A stretch of DNA of 64,000 nucleotides, from positions 1 through 64,000 of the forward strand of contig CBESWG010000003.1 of NCBI GenBank assembly GCA_965533275.1, in the 5' to 3' direction. This DNA is from JAUXEH01 sp965533275. Its GTDB lineage: Bacteria > Acidobacteriota > Aminicenantia > Aminicenantales > Aminicenantaceae. Shown piece by piece: positions 16,941-26,280 of this stretch (its first letter is position 1; each line of letters opens with the position of its first letter). The notes below the pieces were generated by a model. It was not told where the DNA came from, made no database searches, and saw only the letters and a list, made by a program, of their open reading frames with translations. Both the position numbers and the translations under genes were made by a program.

Positions 16941-17624
16941 TCATTCCCCTGCCTGGCCGGCAGTATTCTTGAGCTGTTTTCTGACATAGCCCGGAAGCCG
17001 CTCCAGGATGCCCTGGATCAGGGCAATGGCGTCCTCGAAATCCTCTTCCTTGAACCGACTGCTGCGCCAGACCATGATATCCTCTTCCTCGAGCTGGACA
17101 TGGAATCTCGGCGCTTCCATGAGATAGGCCATCATCTGCTGATGGATCACATCATAGGCCCAGCGTTTCTCAGGTGCCTTGATGAAGAACTTTCGGCTGA
17201 ACTCGGCGGATTCGAAATCGATGTCGTCTGCCCCGAAAAAATCAGAGACCTTGTCAAAGATGTTCTCGGGCCGGATGTAGAGAGACTTGAGCGACAGGGG
17301 GCTCTGGACGACGAGGGCGGAGAAGTTGTGGACCTGTCTGTGCTTGCCATGCCCTGTCACATAGTGGTAGTCGAAGGCTGTAACGTCCCGTTGGTCCCGG
17401 CTGCCGCGCATGATGTTGTATGCCCAGCGGCTGTGACCGCGTTTCAGGCACTTGAAGGAGGGATAACGAGCGCTCATCCCCTTGTCCCTTTCTGCGATGA
17501 ACTGCCAGCCCAAAGAGGCGGCATAGGCCTGGAGCTTTTTTTTGCGTTCTAAAGAAAAAAAATATGCGATCAGGATGACGGCGCCAACGATCGCGATCGC
17601 CAGAAATATGATCAGTCCTTTCAT
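16941..17624 (-). CDS. Membrane-anchored protein of unknown function, operon with LemA
   Basis: 227 residues. One N-terminal helix (3-24) and a soluble domain: LQAYAASLGWQFIAERDKGMSARYPSFKCLKRGHSRWAYNIMRG, DVTAFDYHYVTGHGKH, FSALVVQSPLSLKSLYIRPENIFDKV. This pattern (a short helix, then an old/new-surface comparison domain with FDY) is common beside lemA in several phyla, though I cannot name the family. No obvious ribosome site before ATG 17624. It would be made with LemA. Confidence 0.75.
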   Translation of the reverse strand: MKGLIIFLAIAIVGAVILIAYFFSLERKKKLQAYAASLGWQFIAERDKGMSARYPSFKCLKRGHSRWAYNIMRGSRDQRDVTAFDYHYVTGHGKHRQVHNFSALVVQSPLSLKSLYIRPENIFDKVSDFFGADDIDFESAEFSRKFFIKAPEKRWAYDVIHQQMMAYLMEAPRFHVQLEEEDIMVWRSSRFKEEDFEDAIALIQGILERLPGYVRKQLKNTAGQAGE

Positions 17625-17844
17625 CGTTTTGCACTCACTGAATCTACACCGACCGCTTCCGGATTATTCGATCCGGCCCCCAAGTGGCTGGGCCGATCAT
17701 GGCTGCCGATCGAGTCAGGGAAGGCTGCTCAGACAACTATATAAGAGGCGGGAATGGGTGTCTACCGAAAATGTTCCCAGAACCTGAGCATCTCAAATCC
17801 CTCTTCGGAGGGGAAAGCAGATTCTTCGTGCCTCAGGACCTTGA

Positions 17845-19515
17845 TCAACGTTGGGCTGCGCCCATGGCCGTGTCCCGCCGCGCCTTGAACTCGCTGCCTT
17901 CCTTCCAATTGGGGAAGCCGGCTTCCATGCTGAGGCGGTAGCCGAGCGTGAAGTACATATGCAGGTCTTCCAGGGCGCCGCTCAGGTCCCAATCGGGGTC
18001 GTACTCATCCGAGGTCTTGTGATACTTGTCCCGGATGTACTGCTCCTGCTGGGCGAGTCCCCACTCCTCTCCCTTCTCCAGATGCTGGATGCCGGAGCCC
18101 GCGCTCAGGGCAGGCACGCCCTGCTTGGCGAAGGGGAAGTGGTCGGAGCGGAAGAATGAGCCCTTCTCGGGTGTGGCATTGGGCAGGACTACCCGGCCCA
18201 CTTCCCGGGCATAGGCTTTGACATAGTCGTCGAGCTCAGACTGGCCATACCCTATGATGCGTATGTCCTTCATCCGGCCGTAGATGTTCAGGCTGTCCAT
18301 GTTGATGACCGCCGCGGTCTTGGTCAGCGGATAGATGGGATTCGTGGCGTAGTAATCCGAACCCAGCAGCCCCTGCTCCTCTGCCGTGACTGCCAGGAAC
18401 AGGATGGACCGCGAGGGAGGGGAGCCTAGAGTGCAGAAGGCCTCGGCCAGCTCGATCAGGGCCGCTGTGCCCGTGGCATTGTCCAGGGCTCCGTTGTAGA
18501 TCTGGTCTCCTTCCAGGGCCGTGTCCCGGCCGAAGTGGTCCCAGTGGGCGGTGTAGATGATGTACTCGTCCTTTTGATCCGAGCCGGGCAGGAGCCCGAT
18601 GACGTTCCGGGAAACGGAGTCTCGGGTCTTGACATCCATGGCGAGGTTGGCCTTCAGCCCGAGCAAAACAGCCTTGAAACCGGGCTGCTCCGCCGATTTC
18701 TTGAGGCCCTCGTAGTCCTGGCCCGCGGCCTCGAAGATCGCCCGGGTGGCCTCCAGGGTGATCCAGGATTCCACCGCGCACCGTGAAGAATTGCCGTCTT
18801 CTGTCAGTAGGCTGAAATTTGGACCGGTCCAGCCATTCTGGACGACGCCCCAGCCGTAAGCGGCCGGCTCTGTCTCGTGGATGATCACAGCGCAGGCCGC
18901 GCCCTGCCGTGCTGCTTCCTCATACTTGTAGGTCCAGCGGCCGTAGTAGGTCATGGCTCTTCCGTTGAAGACATCCGGGTCCTGTGTCGCAAAGCCCGGG
19001 TCGTTTACCAGCATGACTACGGTCTTCCCCTCGACATCGATCCCCTCGTAGTCGTTCCACTGGTATTCGGGTGCCACGATCCCGTAGCCCACGAAGACCA
19101 TGTCGGATTCCTCGACTGCCACCTTCTCGGCGACTCTGAGGGTCACTCCGACGAAATCGTCCTTGAATGAGAATTTGAGCGGTTGTTTTCCTCCGGTGAT
19201 CTCGAGATCGCCTGCCGGAGTGGCGGTGATCTCTACCATTGGCACGTCCTGGAAAAAGCTTTCGCCGTTGCCGGGCTCGAGCCCCACTTCAGCGAAACGC
19301 TTCTTTAAATAGTCGATCGTCTTCTCCTCGCCAGGGGAGGCGGGGAACCGGCCCTCGAATTCATCCGAGGCGAGGACCTCCACATCCACGGCCAGCTCGT
19401 CCGTGCTCAAACCGGCAAGGGCCGCGTCGAGATCGTGCGCTTTCTGACTGCAGGCAGAAAAAGCTAAAACGAATGACACAAACAGAAGAAGGAATAAACG
19501 AATCGTCCTGGGCAT
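17845..19515 (-). CDS. M28-family aminopeptidase lipoprotein with PA domain
   Basis: 556 residues; AAGGAG before ATG 19515. Lipoprotein-like signal with FSAC at 19-22. A protease-associated (PA) insert spans about 115-240. The zinc peptidase core has AHWDHFG, GALDNATGTAALIELAEAF, AVTAEEQGLLGS and NMDSLNIYG, giving the His, bridging Asp, catalytic Glu-Glu and Asp expected for M28, with the last His in FFRSDHFPFAKQGVPAL. Family members release N-terminal amino acids from peptides. Exported, it probably feeds peptide use together with the M19 dipeptidase at 59032. Confidence 0.9.
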   Translation of the reverse strand: MPRTIRLFLLLFVSFVLAFSACSQKAHDLDAALAGLSTDELAVDVEVLASDEFEGRFPASPGEEKTIDYLKKRFAEVGLEPGNGESFFQDVPMVEITATPAGDLEITGGKQPLKFSFKDDFVGVTLRVAEKVAVEESDMVFVGYGIVAPEYQWNDYEGIDVEGKTVVMLVNDPGFATQDPDVFNGRAMTYYGRWTYKYEEAARQGAACAVIIHETEPAAYGWGVVQNGWTGPNFSLLTEDGNSSRCAVESWITLEATRAIFEAAGQDYEGLKKSAEQPGFKAVLLGLKANLAMDVKTRDSVSRNVIGLLPGSDQKDEYIIYTAHWDHFGRDTALEGDQIYNGALDNATGTAALIELAEAFCTLGSPPSRSILFLAVTAEEQGLLGSDYYATNPIYPLTKTAAVINMDSLNIYGRMKDIRIIGYGQSELDDYVKAYAREVGRVVLPNATPEKGSFFRSDHFPFAKQGVPALSAGSGIQHLEKGEEWGLAQQEQYIRDKYHKTSDEYDPDWDLSGALEDLHMYFTLGYRLSMEAGFPNWKEGSEFKARRDTAMGAAQR

Positions 19516-19685
19516 AAAATTGCTCCTTATAATGATCGAATAACTGCCCTTGGATTCTCCTGAATATACGAAAAAATGTCAAACAGAAATCGAACTCATG
19601 TGGGTTTGATGTCCAGTATGCAGTAGCACAGCCATCAGCTCGGATGCTGAGGCTCTGGCCAAAACGAGGAAGGGATCGGCCGGGG

Positions 19686-20843
19686 CTATTTGACAGGAGC
19701 GAGTCTCTCGAATCTCTGCAGGTCTTCCTGCTCGATTCCCGATCTCTTCATGGCCTTGATGGTCACCTCATAGTCCTCGTTGACCAGGCCGTAAAAAATG
19801 AAGTTCTGTGAGATCCAGACGCCCTGGGCGCTGGTCCTGAGGATTGCCAGCTCTCCGCCGCTGCTGTCCAGGAGCCAGTAGCTGTCGACGTGGTTGTCCT
19901 CATCCCGCGTCCCAGTTATGAAGATGTTTCCCCCCGGAGTCAGGCTCACCTCACTCAGATTGGGGTGCTTATCATGAAGAGATTTCTTGTAGTTGGTGAT
20001 GACCTTGCCGAAGCGGTTGAACCAATCTGGACTGCGGGATTTCATCATCTCTATATAATTATCTTTCCAGTCTTTGAGGTCCGAATTGGATACTTTTTGT
20101 GGCTCCGGAAGTGGAGTGGAAATCTCTTTCACCAAATTTCCCTCGAAATCATAGACGTGTAACTTCGTACTCAATCCGTCGGAAAAGAGCAGGGTGTCTT
20201 CCTGAAAGGGACACCAGGCAAAAGCAGGTGTGAATGGGATGGGGGCATCAGCTCCTTGGCTCTCATATGAGATTCGGGAGATGTATTCTGCCCTCTTGCT
20301 GCGTGAAAGCTCAATGCCTGAGGGATCGAGCAGGAAAATCTGTTGGGGGTAGATATGATAGAAGTGATCCTTCTCCTGCTTGGGTTTGATGAACCAGTTG
20401 AACTTTGCCAGGAGGCGCCCATCGGGGAGGCATACAGCCTTGCTCACTCCGTATCGTATTTTCTGATCGATCTTTATTACCCTTATGAGCTTTCCATTCA
20501 GGTCCAGCACTGTGAACCAGGGGTGCCCCCCGAAGAATTCCGTGAAGATGAGCTCCTTGTCGGGAGTGAAGCCGAACGACACGCCGTCACTGCGCTGGAT
20601 CTCTCCGGGTCCTTGTCCCTCGCCACCCATTTTGCGGAGGTAGCGGCCCTCTGGAGAGTAGACCTTGATGAAGGCATCGGACTGGTCATAGACATAGATG
20701 CCGCCGTCCGGGCCCTCGGCGATCTGCCGAGGGAAGATCAGCTCCCCCTCTTCCCCGAGCGCGCCGATCTGGAAGGATTCTTGCCCAAATGTGAAAACAA
20801 CCAGCATAAAGATCGCCAGGATCAGCCAAATCTGTGGTTTCAT
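19686..20843 (-). CDS. Exported 6-bladed beta-propeller protein
   Basis: 385 residues from ATG 20843 (GGGAGGGG upstream); the longer frame to 20882 lacks a site. Sec signal (MKPQIWLILAIFMLVVFTFG). Blades are recognised by IAEGPDGGIYVYDQSDAFIKVYSPEGRYLRKMGGEGQGPGE, DLNGKLIRVIKI, YDFEGNLVKEI and LTPGGNIFITGT, typical of NHL-like 6-bladed propellers that are greatly expanded in Aminicenantes. A paralogue with lipobox is at 47903. Ligand unknown. Confidence 0.8.
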   Translation of the reverse strand: MKPQIWLILAIFMLVVFTFGQESFQIGALGEEGELIFPRQIAEGPDGGIYVYDQSDAFIKVYSPEGRYLRKMGGEGQGPGEIQRSDGVSFGFTPDKELIFTEFFGGHPWFTVLDLNGKLIRVIKIDQKIRYGVSKAVCLPDGRLLAKFNWFIKPKQEKDHFYHIYPQQIFLLDPSGIELSRSKRAEYISRISYESQGADAPIPFTPAFAWCPFQEDTLLFSDGLSTKLHVYDFEGNLVKEISTPLPEPQKVSNSDLKDWKDNYIEMMKSRSPDWFNRFGKVITNYKKSLHDKHPNLSEVSLTPGGNIFITGTRDEDNHVDSYWLLDSSGGELAILRTSAQGVWISQNFIFYGLVNEDYEVTIKAMKRSGIEQEDLQRFERLAPVK

Positions 20844-21152
20844 CTCTTCCCCTCCCGAGAAAACAAAATAATCTCTCATCATGGTACTATCAATATATAG
20901 GGATATGTATTACGAAAGAAAGCACAATTATGTTTCACTTTTGTCCAATAGATCCCTGCCAATGGCCTTTGGACTTGAAAGAAGACAGCAGTTCGTATCC
21001 ATTTTTTCTGATTGCAGGATCCCTCAGTTCTTCCCGTACGCGCTGGAGCTTAATCTAAAGAGAGCCGTCTATTTGAAGGTATTTTTCCAGGGAAATTGGT
21101 TTGACTCTGAGGGGGGTTGTTGTTAGTCTTGGGATCATATAGGGAGAGGAAT
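20844..21152. other. Divergent intergenic region (309 bp) without a supported gene
   Basis: An AT-rich stretch between the minus-strand propeller gene and the plus-strand kinase. Short ORFs cross it (the longest plus-strand one is 20881-21126) but none has a ribosome site or a protein-like composition. It should hold the promoters for both flanking genes; I see no convincing -35/-10 pair. Confidence 0.5.
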
Positions 21153-24100
21153 ATGGCCACCGAATGCCCCAAATGCCACACGGAGAATCCACCCGAGTCC
21201 AAGTACTGCAAGGAATGCGCCTCGGCCCTGCTGACACGAGACGAGATGGACGTGATCCACACCCGAACCGTCGAAACGCCGATCCAGGAGCTGACCACGG
21301 GGATCACCTTTGCGGGCCGGTATCAGATCATCGAGGAGCTGGGCAAAGGGGGAATGGGCAAGGTCTACAAGGTCCTCGACACCAAGATCGATGAGAAGAT
21401 CGCGCTGAAGCTCATAAAGCCCGAGATCTCCTCAGACAAGAACATCATCGAGCGCTTCAGCAACGAACTGAAGCTGGCCCGACAGATCGGCCACCGCAAC
21501 GTGGCCCGCATGTACCACCTGGAGGAAGACCGGGGGACGCATTACATCACCATGGAGTTCATCCCGGGGGAAGACCTGAAGAGCATGATCCGGATGAGCG
21601 GCCAGATGGGGATCGGGACCGCCGTGAACATCGCGCGGCAGATCTGTGACGGCCTGGCCGAGGCCCACCGCCTGGGGGTCATCCACCGGGACCTGAAGCC
21701 CAGCAACATCATGATCGACAAGGAAGGCAGCGCCCGGATCATGGACTTCGGGATCGCACGCTCCCTCAAGGCCAAGGGGCTCACCGGCCCCGGCATCATG
21801 ATCGGCACTCCCGAGTACATGTCCCCTGAACAGGTGGAGGCCAAGGAGGTCGACCAGCGTGCCGACATCTATTCCCTGGGGATCATCCTCTACGAGATGC
21901 TCACGGGCCGGGTGCCATTCCAGGCGGACACGCCCTTTGCTGTGGGCATCAAACAGAAAAGCGAAAAGCCGGAGGATCCCAGGCAGTTCAATCCCCGGAT
22001 CTCTGAGGACCTGAGCGCCCTGATCCTCAGGTGCCTGGCAAAGGACAAATCAGAGAGGTACCAGAGTACAGAAGCTGTGCGCTCCGCTATCGATGGGATC
22101 GAGGAGGGGATGCCAACCACACAGCTGAAAGAGCCCAAGGGCGTGCCGCTCACATCGAAGGAGATCACCGTATCCCTGAGTGTGAAGAAGCTGCTGGTCC
22201 CGGCCCTGATCGTCGCGGCCCTAGTTGTGATCGCCCTCATCGGCTGGAAATTCCTGGGCCCAAAGGCAGCGGCCCCAGAGGCAGGTGGAAAACCCTCGCT
22301 GGCGGTCCTGTACTTCAAGAACTCCACGGGCGATGCGGAGCTGGATCAATGGAGGACAGCGCTCACAGAGCTGGTGACCAGCGACCTTCATCAATCCAAG
22401 TACATGCGTGTCCTCACCGGAATCAAGGTGTATGACATCCTGGAGGATCTGAATCAGCTGGAGGCTCAGAACTATTCGACAGACACGCTCATGGAGGTGG
22501 CTTCCCGGGGGGGCGTCAACCACATCCTGACGGGAAGCTACACCAGGGGGGGAGATGTTTACCGCATGAACATCACTCTGCATGATGCGGCCACGGCGGA
22601 GGTGGTGGCCTCTGAGCGGTTCGAAGGGACAGGAGACGAGAGCTTCTTCTCCATGGTGGATGAGCTGACGCCCTGGATAAAACGGCAGTTCAACCTCACG
22701 AGGAGTGAGATCGCTGGTGACATCGACCGGCATGTGAGTGAGATCACCACGGCCCATCCCGAGGCCCTCAAGTTCTATGTCGAGGGGCGGAAACTCCACT
22801 TGAATGCGGAAAATCGGGCGAGTATTGCTGCCATGGAGAAGGCCGTGGCCATCGATCCCGAATTTGCCATGGCCTACCGGTCCATGGCCATGAGCTACGG
22901 AAACCTACGCCTCCACAACGAGCGCGGAGAATACATCCGGAAGGCCATGGCACTCGCGGAACGGCTCCCGGATCGAGAGCGCCTGCAGATCCAGGGGGAC
23001 TACTACACTGAAACAGAGGAGACCTATGACAGGGCGGTCGAGGCCTTTGAAAAACTCGTGGAACTCTATCCCGATGCCCTGAACGCCTATAACAACCTGG
23101 GAATTATTTATGATAGGCTTGCCGAGATACACAAGGCCATCCACTGGTATGAAGAGAGCATCAAATACGGCGATTCCTCGGTGACCGTATACACGAACCT
23201 TTCGGCTGTCTATCGCAGGGCCGATATGTATGACAAGGCGGAGGAGCTCTTGAGGAGCTATCTCAGGGACTATTCCGAAGATCCCCTGATCTATTTAGAC
23301 CTCTCGCTCCAGTTTCGCAATATGGGAGACCCGGACCGTGCGCAGGAGGAGCTGGATAAGGCATTCCTGCTCGATCCCTCTCTCTTTGAAATCATAGCCA
23401 GGCGGGGAGATATCCTCCAGCAGCGGGGAGATCTGGACGGAGCGGAAACAGAGTATAGGAAACTCTTGGAACGGAAAGAGCCAATTGCTCGCATTTTCGG
23501 ATTTTTTGGAGTTGTCTTTCTTCATTATCAAAGAGGACAATACGGAAATGTTCTAACCGAATTGAATGGTCTCTGGGAATTCATACGGGGATTCAACCAG
23601 CCGAGGTGGATTTCCAGGGGGCATAGAGAGACTTCCTATCTATACTATAGAACCCGCAGGTCCCAAGAAGCGATAAAAGAGGCGGATTCGGCTTATACTG
23701 CGGCAGCCCAGGTCAACTATAGTCCCTCCATGCAGCAGGCCCTGTTCCTTAAATGCCTGGCCTATACCCAGATGGATGCCCTGGCAGAAGCGGAGAAGAC
23801 CGCAGGCGAGCTCAAGGCTCTCATCGATTCGGGGAGAAATCGGAAAGCCATCCAACTGTTCTATCATGCCTCCGGAGAGATCGAGCTGCAGAAGGGAAAC
23901 CAAGACCGCGCCATCGAATTGTTCCAACAGAGCATTTCGCTACTGGAATACGGCCCGCTCGATTATCCGGCCTTTTCTCTCGAACCCTTGGCCAGGGCCT
24001 TGTATGTTTCGGGTGACCTGGAAAATGCGCAGAAGGAATATGAGCGCATATCCAGCCTCATATCCGGAATCGTCTTCGCCGGGGACATCTATGCGATAAG

Positions 24101-24254
24101 CTTTTACATGCTTGGCAAAATCTGTGAACAGCAGGGCCAAACAGAACAAGCCATCGAGTACTACGATCGATTCCTCGAGCTCTGGAAGGATGCGGACCCG
24201 GGCCTGGTCGAGGCGGATGACGCCAAGGCGCGGATCGCGGCCCTCAAGCGGTAA
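21153..24254 (+). CDS. Zinc-ribbon Ser/Thr protein kinase with membrane helix and TPR sensor tail
   Basis: 1033 residues from ATG 21153 (GGGAGAGG upstream). Order: zinc ribbon with CPKC and CKEC (Cys4, 7, 19, 22); Hanks-type kinase 56-315 with glycine loop GKGGMGKV (64-71), Lys86, HRDLKPSN (178-185), DFG (198-200) and TPEYMSPEQ; one transmembrane helix 346-369; then an extracytoplasmic FlgO-like/adenylate-cyclase-type beta domain (SLAVLYFKN... to about 515) and TPR repeats to the end. PknB-type architecture: outside TPRs sense a ligand, the inside kinase signals by phosphorylation. All catalytic residues are present. It precedes an ABC exporter and a second kinase. Confidence 0.92.
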   Translation: MATECPKCHTENPPESKYCKECASALLTRDEMDVIHTRTVETPIQELTTGITFAGRYQIIEELGKGGMGKVYKVLDTKIDEKIALKLIKPEISSDKNIIERFSNELKLARQIGHRNVARMYHLEEDRGTHYITMEFIPGEDLKSMIRMSGQMGIGTAVNIARQICDGLAEAHRLGVIHRDLKPSNIMIDKEGSARIMDFGIARSLKAKGLTGPGIMIGTPEYMSPEQVEAKEVDQRADIYSLGIILYEMLTGRVPFQADTPFAVGIKQKSEKPEDPRQFNPRISEDLSALILRCLAKDKSERYQSTEAVRSAIDGIEEGMPTTQLKEPKGVPLTSKEITVSLSVKKLLVPALIVAALVVIALIGWKFLGPKAAAPEAGGKPSLAVLYFKNSTGDAELDQWRTALTELVTSDLHQSKYMRVLTGIKVYDILEDLNQLEAQNYSTDTLMEVASRGGVNHILTGSYTRGGDVYRMNITLHDAATAEVVASERFEGTGDESFFSMVDELTPWIKRQFNLTRSEIAGDIDRHVSEITTAHPEALKFYVEGRKLHLNAENRASIAAMEKAVAIDPEFAMAYRSMAMSYGNLRLHNERGEYIRKAMALAERLPDRERLQIQGDYYTETEETYDRAVEAFEKLVELYPDALNAYNNLGIIYDRLAEIHKAIHWYEESIKYGDSSVTVYTNLSAVYRRADMYDKAEELLRSYLRDYSEDPLIYLDLSLQFRNMGDPDRAQEELDKAFLLDPSLFEIIARRGDILQQRGDLDGAETEYRKLLERKEPIARIFGFFGVVFLHYQRGQYGNVLTELNGLWEFIRGFNQPRWISRGHRETSYLYYRTRRSQEAIKEADSAYTAAAQVNYSPSMQQALFLKCLAYTQMDALAEAEKTAGELKALIDSGRNRKAIQLFYHASGEIELQKGNQDRAIELFQQSISLLEYGPLDYPAFSLEPLARALYVSGDLENAQKEYERISSLISGIVFAGDIYAISFYMLGKICEQQGQTEQAIEYYDRFLELWKDADPGLVEADDAKARIAALKR

Positions 24255-24418
24255 CGGCAGTCCGCAGCGAGGAAAGAGGAACGCTTCACAAACCCTGGCC
24301 TCCTTTCCAGAACCGCCATCCGGACAGCATGTGTATCCAGTTGAATATAAATTCAAGCACGGTAGTATAGTGATAAAGATGGAGATGTTACATCGTTTCT
24401 ACGGATGAAGGCAGGACA

Positions 24419-25336
24419 ATGAATGTCATCGAGACCCACAAACTCACCAAGTATTACGGCAAGGACCGGGGCATCCTCGACCTGGACCTCCAGATCCAGG
24501 AAGGCGAGATCTTCGGCTTCATCGGGCCCAACGGCGCAGGCAAGTCCACCACCATACGGACCCTGCTAGGCCTGATCTTCCCCACCAGCGGCAGCGGCAC
24601 GATCCTCGGAAAGGACATCGTCAAGGAGAGTAAGGAGATAAAGCGCCATATCGGCTTCATGCCCTCGGACGTGAATTACTACGAGAAGATGGACGTGGCA
24701 GAGCTGCTGAGCTATTCCGCGGATTTCTACGGCGTGGACTGCGCTGCGCGGACCGAGGAGCTGGCCGAGACCTTTGCCCTGGACCTGGACCGGAAGATCC
24801 TCGACCTCTCCCAGGGAAACAAGAAGAAGGTCTCGATCCTGCAGAGCCTCATCCACCGGCCCCGTCTCCTGATCCTGGACGAGCCCACCAGCGGCCTGGA
24901 CCCGCTGATGCAGAACAAGTTCTTCGACATCCTGCGGCAGGAAAACCAGGACGGGACAACCGTGTTCTTTTCCTCCCATACGCTGAGCGAGGTCCAGAAG
25001 ATGTGCCGGCGCGTGGGGATCATCAAGGAGGGGAGGATCATCGCGGTCGAGGACATCGAGACGCTGCGCAGGAAGCAGCTGCGCAAGGTCGAGGTGGAGT
25101 TCGCCTCGGCGGACCTGAGGGATCGGTTCGCGATCGACGGCATGCTCTCTCCCCGGAAACACAACCACGCGCTGAATTTCATGTATTCAGGCCGGATCGA
25201 GGAACTCCTCCGGGTCCTGGCCGGGCAGCAGGTGGAGGACCTGCTGATCGAGGAGCCGACCCTGGAAGAGATCTTCATGCACTACTACGACGATGAGGAG
25301 CCTCCTGATGTTGAAGATGGAGGGCCTGTACAATGA
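24419..25336 (+). CDS. ABC transporter ATP-binding subunit
   Basis: 305 residues. Walker A GPNGAGKST, Q-loop region IGFMPSDVNYY, signature LSQGNKKK (variant of LSGGQ: Q for G at the third position), Walker B LLILDEPTSGLD, and H-loop SSHTLSE. The C-terminal about 90 residues match the extension of CcmA/NatA-type exporters. The ATG has AAGGCAGG upstream, and the stop overlaps the permease start by 4 nt (ATGA). Probably drives export of a lipid, antibiotic or sugar compound. Confidence 0.93.
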   Translation: MNVIETHKLTKYYGKDRGILDLDLQIQEGEIFGFIGPNGAGKSTTIRTLLGLIFPTSGSGTILGKDIVKESKEIKRHIGFMPSDVNYYEKMDVAELLSYSADFYGVDCAARTEELAETFALDLDRKILDLSQGNKKKVSILQSLIHRPRLLILDEPTSGLDPLMQNKFFDILRQENQDGTTVFFSSHTLSEVQKMCRRVGIIKEGRIIAVEDIETLRRKQLRKVEVEFASADLRDRFAIDGMLSPRKHNHALNFMYSGRIEELLRVLAGQQVEDLLIEEPTLEEIFMHYYDDEEPPDVEDGGPVQ

Positions 25337-26157
25337 TCAGCTGGAACATCTTTCGCAGGGAGCTCAAACGCTACCGGGGCTCCACCATTGCCTGGTGCAT
25401 CTCGATCTGTGCCCTGATCGTGATGGGGATGGTGTTCTTCCCGGTCATGATGGACGAGACCATCATGCAGCAGATGAAGGCCTTTTTCGAGAACGCCTTC
25501 ATGAAGAATATGATGGCCGCCTTCGGAGCGAGCTTCGACAACCTGACCAATGTCCTGGGCTTCTACACCACGCGCAATTCGATGTTCATCATGCTCCTCG
25601 GGAGCTTCTTCTCGATCATGCTGGCCGGCAGGATCCTGGCCCGGGAGGAGCCCGACAAGACCGCCGAATTCCTGCTCTCAAAACCGGTGACCCGGGCCGA
25701 GGTCTTCTGCAGCAAGCTGCTGGCCTACCTGTCCTACCTGCTGGTGCTGAATGGGGCCACGGTCCTGGTCGGCTTCCTGAGCATCGAACTGTTCAAGGGA
25801 GAGAGCGAGTACCGGATCTCAGCGTTCCTGACACATTCGCTGTACGCGATGCTCCTGATGCTCAGTTTCGGCGCGATCGGGATGTTCCTCTCGCTCCTTG
25901 TCAAGCGGGGCCGTCCCCACGCCGGCATCTCCATCGGCATCGTAGTGGGAAGCTACTTCTTCGACTCCCTGTCCAAGGTCACTCCTGACGCGGAAATGTT
26001 CGGCTACATAAGCCCGTTCAAGTTTGTGGACAGCGCCGGGATCATGCGCCCCGATTACGGGCTCGAATGGTGGCGCGTCCTGTATTTTGTGGCCCTGTCG
26101 CTCGTGCTCTTCGGGCTGACCCTCTGGAGATACAGGAAGAAGGATATCCTGATCTAG
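25333..26157 (+). CDS. ABC-2-type transporter permease
   Basis: 274 residues; ATGA overlap with the ATPase gene. Six hydrophobic segments: SIAWCISICALIVMGMVFFPVMM, FIMLLGSFFSIMLAGRIL, LLVLNGATVLVGFLS, MLLMLSFGAIGMFLSLL, ISIGIVVGSYFFDSL, VLYFVALSLVLFGLTLW. The EEPDKTAEFLLSKPVTRAEVFCSK cytosolic loop is typical of ABC-2 permeases. It forms the exporter with the preceding gene, between two Ser/Thr kinases. Confidence 0.9.
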   Translation: MISWNIFRRELKRYRGSTIAWCISICALIVMGMVFFPVMMDETIMQQMKAFFENAFMKNMMAAFGASFDNLTNVLGFYTTRNSMFIMLLGSFFSIMLAGRILAREEPDKTAEFLLSKPVTRAEVFCSKLLAYLSYLLVLNGATVLVGFLSIELFKGESEYRISAFLTHSLYAMLLMLSFGAIGMFLSLLVKRGRPHAGISIGIVVGSYFFDSLSKVTPDAEMFGYISPFKFVDSAGIMRPDYGLEWWRVLYFVALSLVLFGLTLWRYRKKDILI

Positions 26158-26280
26158 CCCAATGTCTCCTCCCCTTTGACATGCCCATTTCCCTGTGCTA
26201 ATAGTAACCTGAATCTCAGCGGCAAAGGCTCCACCCGATATGCAGGCTCTTGTGATTTCTGATCTTGAAGGAGAACTCTG

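Noticed and set aside
20881..21126. 81-codon plus-strand ORF between the propeller and kinase genes
   Set aside because: No ribosome site, no recognisable fold, odd composition; better read as the intergenic region with promoters.
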